64,000 bases of DNA. Origin: Scleromitrula shiraiana (Eukaryota > Ascomycota > Leotiomycetes > Helotiales > Sclerotiniaceae). The stretch spans positions 248,001-312,000 of the forward strand of contig JABELC010000007.1 in the NCBI GenBank assembly GCA_028455995.1, in the 5' to 3' direction. A program made the translations under genes and the position numbers. The stretch's first letter is position 1, and every line of letters starts with the position of its first letter. Positions 57,240 through 64,000 of the stretch are shown here, piece by piece. The notes beneath the pieces are model-generated. The model was not told the origin of the DNA and did no database searches. It was given only the letters and a program-made list of their open reading frames with translations.

Positions 57240-58370
57240 ATGAAACTCGCTCGATTTATCCCCCAACTATGTTCAGTTTGGGTCCTCCTTAACACCCCGC
57301 TTCTCACACAAGCGATTTACCAAGCCCCACCACTCAGGGGACCCTATCCTCTAGGTACCACCACCCTAGAACTAACCAACCCCCATACATCACGCACAAT
57401 GATGCTATCCCTCTTCTATCCCACGAGCACAACCACATGTAACACCACCACCTACCCCTATGCACCAATATTCCCACCTCAAACAGCCACACTCCTCGCG
57501 GATTCATTTGAGCTCCCACCCACACTAGTCGGCAATTTGGCATCACGTTCTCACGTTCTTGCTCCTCTTCGTTCATCCCCCCCATATTCTTACTTTCCAC
57601 TTCTTCTCTTCTCGCCAGGTTACGGCACTTCTCGACTGCTATATACCAGTATAGTTGAAGAGCTTGCCTCGCTCGGCTATATCGTTCTTACAGTCGATCA
57701 TCCATTCGACGTGAACGTTATCGAGTATCTGAACGGAACCGTGGCTCTATTCAACCCACCCGATATCCTCAATTACACCCAAGCAATACCATACGTAGAT
57801 GCCCGAGTCGGCGATCTACGATTTGTGCTAGATTCACTCACGAACGGTGATTTAAAACCTCAAGTTCCCGGCTCTTCCCACCTACAAACGAATTTCCATA
57901 AAATAGGTGCACTGGGACATTCTCTAGGGGGCGCATCCGCATTCTCAACCATGCTCTCCGACTCGAGATTTTCATGCGGGGTCAATCTCGATGGTGCATT
58001 GATAGGTGACGTGGTGCAGAAAGGTCTGTCAGCACCAATATTCATCGCAGGCAATGAACTCCATAATCGGACGACGGATACCACATGGGGAGGGTTTTGG
58101 GATGCGCGAAAGAAAGGGTGGAGGAGAGAGGTGCAGGTTAATGGGACGACGCATCAGAGTTTTACGGATTTGGAGGTTTGGGCTGATGTGACGGGGTTGA
58201 GTGAGGTGGGGAATTTGACGGGGTTTTTGGGAAGTATTGGGGGTAAAAGAATTTTGGAATTCGAGAGTGTGTTTGTGGGGGGTTTCTTTGATAAGTGGTT
58301 GAAGGGGAAGAGGGGGAAGATTTTGAATGGAGATAGTAAGGAGTGGCCGGAGGTGGCATTTGAATTCTGA
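57240..58370 (+). CDS. secreted PAF-acetylhydrolase-like esterase
   Basis: 376 aa, single exon. The frame is open further upstream, but the first ATG is at 57240. Residues 1-25 form a signal peptide (MKLARFIPQL...LLTQA). An alpha/beta-hydrolase fold follows: LLLFSPGYGTSRLLY (oxyanion region), ASLGYIVLTVDHPFD, and the nucleophile elbow GALGHSLGGASA. GVNLDGALIGDV carries a likely acid and NGTTHQSFTD the catalytic His. This order and the DHPFDV motif fit the PAF-acetylhydrolase (PF03403) family, which cleaves short or oxidised acyl chains from phospholipids. Several N-x-S/T sites suggest glycosylation. The C-terminal third is G-rich in codon use compared with the C-rich first half. Confidence 0.85.
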   Translation: MKLARFIPQLCSVWVLLNTPLLTQAIYQAPPLRGPYPLGTTTLELTNPHTSRTMMLSLFYPTSTTTCNTTTYPYAPIFPPQTATLLADSFELPPTLVGNLASRSHVLAPLRSSPPYSYFPLLLFSPGYGTSRLLYTSIVEELASLGYIVLTVDHPFDVNVIEYLNGTVALFNPPDILNYTQAIPYVDARVGDLRFVLDSLTNGDLKPQVPGSSHLQTNFHKIGALGHSLGGASAFSTMLSDSRFSCGVNLDGALIGDVVQKGLSAPIFIAGNELHNRTTDTTWGGFWDARKKGWRREVQVNGTTHQSFTDLEVWADVTGLSEVGNLTGFLGSIGGKRILEFESVFVGGFFDKWLKGKRGKILNGDSKEWPEVAFEF

Positions 58371-58730
58371 GAAGGGCGGGAAGCTGCTAGATTCATTCGG
58401 TGAAATTTGTTTTACCAAGCTTTGTTAAGATACTTATAAGGTTTTTCTTTATGTGTAGAAATTGCTCGAGATACGGAAGTACAGAGAAAGAGACTTATGT
58501 CTTAGCCATCAAAGAATTGTCCTTGGGATGTTCTACTCACAATGTAAAAGACACAAATAAATTGATGAGAAATCTCTCGAGCTCTCGTCTTGAATCTAAC
58601 CAAATCACCAAGAATCTAGACCAATAATAATGAAGATTAGATGAATCAAAACTTTTATGATTTAGACACATTCTAATGTTCAATACGAATCTATCGGTTC
58701 ATAGTTCACAATCCATAACCTAGCAACAAT
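58371..58730. other. spacer
   Basis: 3' region of the esterase gene; no feature seen. Confidence 0.4.
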
Positions 58731-58955
58731 ATGTCACCTAGACGGGTAAATTTTGTCTTTCAAAGTGGCGGCGGAGCTGCAGTAGGGCGGGGAAGAAGAA
58801 GACCGCCAGTGAGAGGAGGAAGGAGACCACGGCGAAGATCTATCAGAGGCAGAGTCAGACCGCACGGAAGGAGAATAAGAGGAAGGGGTGGGAGAATAGC
58901 TGCCGCTAGGTCAAGATTGGAGGTTTTGCGATTGAGATTTTCATATAGTGAATAA
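58731..58955 (+). CDS. small Arg/Gly-rich protein
   Basis: 74 aa from ATG 58731 (context CAATATGTC). After ten residues it is almost purely Arg, Gly and Pro with RGG/RGR repeats, then a short non-repetitive end (LEVLRLRFSYSE). If expressed it would be a very basic, nucleic-acid-binding peptide, RGG-box like. No homologue is recognised. A chance frame in a GA-rich stretch is possible. Confidence 0.35.
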   Translation: MSPRRVNFVFQSGGGAAVGRGRRRPPVRGGRRPRRRSIRGRVRPHGRRIRGRGGRIAAARSRLEVLRLRFSYSE

Positions 58956-59131
58956 GGAAAGGAAAAAGATCGAAAGCAAACGGGGAGCAGGCCATCAACT
59001 AACCTGGAGAAAAATGAAGATGTCCCGCTTCGGGTTTGATGGAGGCCAGAAATAGTTTTTGATAAATGTATTAAAGAAGATGGTCTAAGTCTATTGGATT
59101 ATGTACAATGCCACCTCTCCTGACCATTTAT

Positions 59132-60303
59132 CTACTTTTGGTACTCAAACTTGGTCACTAAGGTGCCGATATGTGGTGAAATTTCCACCGCAAATATGTC
59201 TCCTTCTCTAAGATATTCCTTTGGCTCACGACCACCACCAACTCCGGCTGGGGTGCCTGTCAAAATGATAGTACCTGGCAATAATGTAGTGCCTTGTGAG
59301 AGGAATGAAACTATTTTTGAAACGGAGAAAATTAGATCGCTGTAATCAGTCAGTAAGACATATTAAAATGTATAAAGATAGATTCGTACTCTGTCCCACA
59401 GTCTTGCATAACATTTCAATTCTTTGAACCCTTCACCCGAAGTTTTGAAGGATCTGGAATCAATTCTTTCGATACGAGTACCGGGCCTAGATTGCATTAG
59501 TTTTGATACTCTCATCGAGAGGCATATGAACATACCAATTGGGCAAGCCCCATCAAAACTCTTGCTGAAACACCATTGGCTTTGTGCAAATTGACTGACT
59601 CGACTGCTGACATCGTTTGCTGCAGTATATCCCAAGACATAATTCAGAGCATCTGCCTCACTAACGTCCTTGCACTTTTCTCCAATGACAATGACCAACT
59701 CAGATTCATAATCACAACAATCGTCTTTTACAGCAAATTTTGGGATGATGGTAGGTGAAGGATAAGGATCTGCGAGAGATGTTGAAGGCTTCATAAAAAC
59801 GGTTGGCAGATCTGGAAGGGCCATATTGACTTCTTTCGCATGTTGAACATACTAAGATAAAATTAGCTCTATTTTGCGCGATTCCCAGGTTGATTGTCAT
59901 ACATTCAGCCCTATGCATCTGATTGTGCCAACTTCGGACTCTGCTAATGGTGACAAGAGCTTCCCAATTTCTTTGGTGGTTCCTGCCGAACTGCCTGGAT
60001 TTAGGACCGAGGATCCACTGTATACATCAACTCCAACATCTTTTCCTGCAACAATCGCGGCACCAACATCGATCTCGGGATCTGAAGGTTGACCAATGAG
60101 GATTTCATCTGAGAATTTGGGGGTGAAGCGTACGAGACCTGGATGCAAATGTCAGTGAAAGTCTCAAAGATGGCCCATGGTTTTGCTTGTTAAAGATATA
60201 ACAACTTACGCTTGAATGATGGAACTGGTATGGTTGAGATATTTCTGAATTGATTGAAAGTATTGCTGGAGAATAACTTTCGAGATCGAAGGAGGGGGAG
60301 CAT
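59132..60303 (-). CDS. FAH-family hydrolase/decarboxylase, interrupted by one TGA
   Basis: Model on the minus strand: 60303..60210, 60138..59903, 59851..59536, 59486..59390, 59339..59132; 316 codons plus stop. The first about 25 residues ([20 protein letters not shown]) look like a mitochondrial presequence. FAH-domain motifs are in order: [83 protein letters not shown] and [11 protein letters not shown]. Metal-binding acidic residues are present. One TGA at 59416-59418 replaces the Gly expected after SKN, just before NVMQDCGT. Everything else, including splice sites, is intact. It may be a recent null allele or a sequence error. FAH proteins of this size are typically acylpyruvases or oxaloacetate decarboxylases. 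Divergent from the DUF3500 gene. Confidence 0.8.
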
Positions 60304-60953
60304 ACTCTTCAATGTTTTGTTTATTGCTACTCTACTCTGTAGTTCTGAAGAACAATCATCCAAAAGTTTAGAAACCCCCACTCATACTTACAGATGTCAC
60401 AGTCAGACACAGTCAGGGAGTCGACTGTTCCCAATTGACTATGCGGCAGCTTATAGGTGCAGCCATCAGAGCTGTTGATAGTAAATTGTGGCAACATTAC
60501 GACGAAGTGAACGCGACAAACTCATTGTAATACTCCTAATCCCCACAAGATTTCATTGGCATAAGTGGTGGTGGGGATGGATGGATGGAGGGGAAAAGAA
60601 TGAAGATGTGGGGATCATTACCCCGAGAGAACACCCTGTCTCGCCTGTACATTATTGAAATTACAAGCCTACCTAGCACAAAAATTCCCGACTTCAACAA
60701 CCGTCCATTCTTCAGAAATGGTTCTACGGTTCCGTCCACTCGAACGACAATCCGTTCCAAATCAAATCATGTCACAAGCTCTCCACATCAATGTCAATGA
60801 TAATCAGATCATATTCGATCATGCCAATAATAGCGATAGATCAATTGCAGAACATCTATACTCCAAACCAATTCCTCTCCATATTCTACTTCATGTGCTA
60901 TTACAATCCATTGTGACATAGCTTTAATCATTGATCTTAAACAGATAGCAAAC
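60304..60953. other. divergent promoter region, FAH and DUF3500 genes
   Basis: About 650 bases between head-to-head genes. The short frames here are not accepted. A shared regulatory region is plausible. Confidence 0.5.
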
Positions 60954-62392
60954 ATGGCAGTCTTACCACAAGATTCGGGATATATTCAATCCTCAGATCC
61001 TACAAAGCCACGTTCTGATGCAGCCGTTCCCTTTCGCGATATCATACCCTCTCCAGATCATCCTCGAATCGCCGGAATACAAGATCACTCTGCATTGAGT
61101 TGGTGTGATTCTAGAAGGCAAATTGAAGCGCCTGCGTGGTTGATAAATCTACTAGATGCAAAGAATCTCGAGAAACCATATAAAGGATTTACATCAGATG
61201 GAAAGGTTAGAGAGGGTATATACAAATATGCTGAGGATGAAGGTGCACCCACTGAAGAAGTGATTGCCAGAACGGAAGATTTCTTGAAGTTGTTGAATGA
61301 GGAGCAGACAAAATCTGTACGATTCCCTGATGTTAAAGATGATGAGTTCAGATTGTGGTCTAATCCTGAATTATATATGAATCCAGGTATACCATAAAAT
61401 ATGCGGGGGTTTTCGCTTTTAATAACATATCAAAATAGGAGGATTACGGCTTGATGAGTGTTCCTCCGAAATACAAACTGCAATCCATGCTATTCTTAAA
61501 GCCTCGTCCTCAAAACAGGGTTATGAAAAGATTCTTGGGTGTTGTTTAACAAATGGATTTCTGGGTCACCTTGTAAATGGCAAGAAGGTTCTCAATGAAC
61601 ATTCCTACAATTTCAGATTATTTGGAACACCATCAATGACGGAGCCATTCGGATATACATTTTTCGGACATCATTTATGTCTTGCAGTGGTTTTCCTTGG
61701 GAAGAGGATGGTGATTGGTCCAACATTTATGGGTGCAGAGCCCGATAGAATTGATGAAGGGCCACGTGCCGGCTTGAGACTATTCCGCTCAGAAGAGATG
61801 GACAGTCTCAGTTTGATGCAAAGTCTTCCTAAAGAATTACAAGAAAAGGCAACCTTAAGTAAAGGTATGGATGGAAACAGCCTACCAGCTGATCGTTGGA
61901 ATCCATTTGACGAGAGACATTTGGGTGGTGCGAGACAGGACAACAGAATTGTCCCCTATGGTAGGTAAATTGCAATATCCTATTGAATCTGTGCTCACTA
62001 AAATATAGAGGGATGCTCCGTTTCCGAGTTTCCAGAGGACAAAAAGGAGTCAATCATAAAACTTTTCAAATCATTCAACGAGTACTATCCGGATTCCATC
62101 TTAGAACATCGAGTAGGACTTTTCAAAAAACATTTGGATGAGACATATTTTGCATGGATTGGAGAATTTGGGGACGAAGACCCATATTATTACAGAATCC
62201 ACAGCCCAGTAACATTTATGGAGCTCGATTTTCACTGCGGCAGTAAGTTATACATATCTTTCCAAATGGATCATTCTGATATATTAAATAGTCTTTTTGA
62301 CAAATACAAGCCCAGCGAGATGTCACATTCATACGTGCAATCGTTTACCGAATAGAGGTGATTATGGGAGAGCATTACTAGAGCAATCTTAA
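60954..62392 (+). CDS. DUF3500-family protein
   Basis: Model: join(60954..61386, 61439..61960, 62009..62242, 62292..62392), 429 aa, phases consistent. Recognised as DUF3500 from NPGGLRLDECSSEIQ, NGFLGHLVNGKKVLNEHSYN, FGYTFFGHHLCLAV, GPTFMGAEPDRIDEGP, DRWNPFDERHLGGARQDNR and HLDETYFAWIGEFGDEDPYY. The end is FHCGIFLTNTSPARCHIHT, completed across the last intron. Conserved His and Glu residues (GHH, FHCG, CHIHT) suggest a metal-dependent enzyme, but no reaction is established for the family as far as I know. Gene intact; the last exon is only 101 nt. It shares a promoter region with the FAH gene, hinting at a common catabolic role. Confidence 0.92.
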
Positions 62393-64000
62393 TATAGCAG
62401 CTTAGAGGTTCGAATATCATCAATACCATTTATATTTCCAATTCAATGATAAGTTGCATAACCCTTTGATTTCATTTGGTGTATATGAGTATGCGCAATT
62501 GTTCATACTTTCTTTGAATAATTAACCTCAGCATAATATTTCATCATCACTCAAATAGAAAAATAAAGATAATCTGCAAAGAGTTTTTCAAATTGTCTTT
62601 ATAAACATTACTATTATGCATATCATCATAGGCTGACTCTGCTTATGATGTCGTCATGATCTAGGAACTGGTCACTAGTAGTCTAGTAGTCCAACGTACT
62701 CCGCGATCTGATTCTTCAGTATATAACCTGAGCTATTGAAATTTTGAAAGTTTATACTATTCAAATGCAATTCTATATATTTTGATATTTGAATATCTAT
62801 GCTGCATACAGTTATTCGAAAATCAATTAACTTCAATGTGTTTAAGTATCTGCATTTAATATGAATATTTGAACGATGTTAATGCAAAAATTATTTAAAC
62901 ATTCAGTAATTCGGCACTGGACTGGCTACGACTAGCTCGATCTTTAGACATGATATCTTATCCAAATCTTGGAGCTAAATATCTTCCTATAGGATGAAGC
63001 CTTTGCTATTTGATCATCGGGTATACAGCACAATTCTCTTGAAACTAGTGGCTGAAGCAGAAGAATACTTCAGTAGGTTGAGTACATTTGTTCCAATCTT
63101 TGCTGGAGTAAGGTATTCACGTTTTGCAATCGATCATAAGATAAATATATAATGTGATACATTCCCAACGATCAATTGGAATATCTTTTCTCATTTCTGA
63201 ATACCTAAAACATTTGATGTAACTATTCCTTCCCTTACCTTCTTTGAAGCAGCTTCAATTATTCATATCAAAATATACACTTTCATCGTTACATATCTGA
63301 AGAAAAATCGACAGATTTGTTATCTAAATCACTTTAACTATATCTAAGGTGTAATAGGATTATTGTCTTGATATAATAATAACATTTTCTTGGATATCTC
63401 AGGGAAGATTGACAGGGCTCGTTCCTTAGTTGGTTACTGCTATAATGAGATTTGGTACTAGACTCTCAACTTCTGGCGTGGTGAAAGACAGTGTTGTTTA
63501 ATGCTTAAAAGCTTCTCTTATATGATTATTGGTTATATAAGGTATTTATTTCTCTGATTATCGTTCAGGACTTGGTGTAGATTTCTGAATGTTCAAGAGA
63601 TTTAATATCCTCGCTGGTAGTTCACTTAGTTTACTTTTTTTAAGCCTATGACCTCACTAGATCCAAAGATCCTCTAAATCTCCAAATAATTCAAAGTCTA
63701 GCACAATTCTCCTGTTGAGTTTTGGAGAAAGAATTGTGTTGTATATCTAATGACATATAGTATGTTTGAGTCTCGTCGTCGCTGGTTCACTTACTCTTCT
63801 TAGAAAAGCTTCTATGATCTTATCAATATTGTCACCAAGATATCATCCATACTACTTAAAACTAACCCACCCTTCTCTACCCATCAAATTATTCCCAATT
63901 GGTTGTTAGATGTGCAACACATTCGTTTTGCTAGTCTCGCTCAAAAATATGAATAACTTGGATTTCAGAAATGAGTTAGACAACTTTCTACATCCCACAT
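62393..64000. other. AT-rich spacer at the window end
   Basis: No open frame of note and no RNA gene recognised. Confidence 0.5.

Noticed and set aside
57334..58418. Minus-strand frames opposite the esterase gene
   Set aside because: Antisense shadows of a strongly supported gene.
11588..62392. Stop-codon reassignment or programmed readthrough explaining the internal stops
   Set aside because: Large genes such as the ABC transporter, P450s and DUF3500 end at normal stops of all types, and internal stops mix TAG, TAA and TGA in dissimilar contexts.
29426..62392. Known botrydial or abscisic acid cluster
   Set aside because: No sesquiterpene cyclase or matching gene order is present.

Overview
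The window looks like nuclear DNA of a filamentous ascomycete. Genes carry short introns (about 47-100 nt) with GT...AG ends and CTAAC-like branch sites. Families present include PDR-type ABC transporter, cytochrome P450, BAHD acyltransferase, DUF3500 and FAH. Moderate GC genes sit in AT-rich spacers. Gene style and the low-complexity Ser/Pro/Gln proteins suggest a Leotiomycete close to Botrytis/Sclerotinia; this is inference, not proven from the sequence.

Layout. 1-7.6 kb: gene-poor spacer with one tRNA-Ala(AGC). 7.6-10.3 kb: a four-exon CNNM/Mam3-type DUF21-CBS membrane protein. 11.6-27.9 kb: an unusual block of small lineage-specific proteins. Most carry a cysteine/histidine finger of the type C-x2-4-C-x(12-15)-H-x(3-9)-C, often with Phe-Pro a few residues after the second Cys. 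Disordered Ser/Pro/Gln-rich proteins and a truncated bZIP gene lie among them. Three of these genes share a near-identical TATA element, two are head-to-head paralogues, and several are visibly decaying. The block ends in a possible tRNA-related repeat (27.36-27.53 kb) and an AT-rich element with terminal inverted repeats (28.09-28.94 kb).

29.4-34.8 kb: an intact 13-exon full-size PDR/ABC-G transporter (1534 aa by my splice model). 35.1-37.9 kb: an ataxin-10/Ctr86-like protein with an N-terminal Cys4 motif. 38.5-43.5 kb: three degraded genes (a small broken ORF, a Ser/Lys-rich gene with a stop and a frameshift, and an MFS transporter pseudogene). 44.3-58.4 kb: THEM6-like thioesterase, ELO fatty-acid elongase, two P450s (one CYP52-like), a BAHD acyltransferase and a secreted PAF-acetylhydrolase-like enzyme. 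This gene set could make or modify a long-chain acyl product. 59.1-62.4 kb: a divergent pair, an FAH-family enzyme (with one in-frame TGA) and a DUF3500 protein. 62.4-64 kb: AT-rich spacer with no gene seen.

Exon boundaries were built by hand from splice signals and conserved protein motifs. Every spliced model listed keeps the reading frame.
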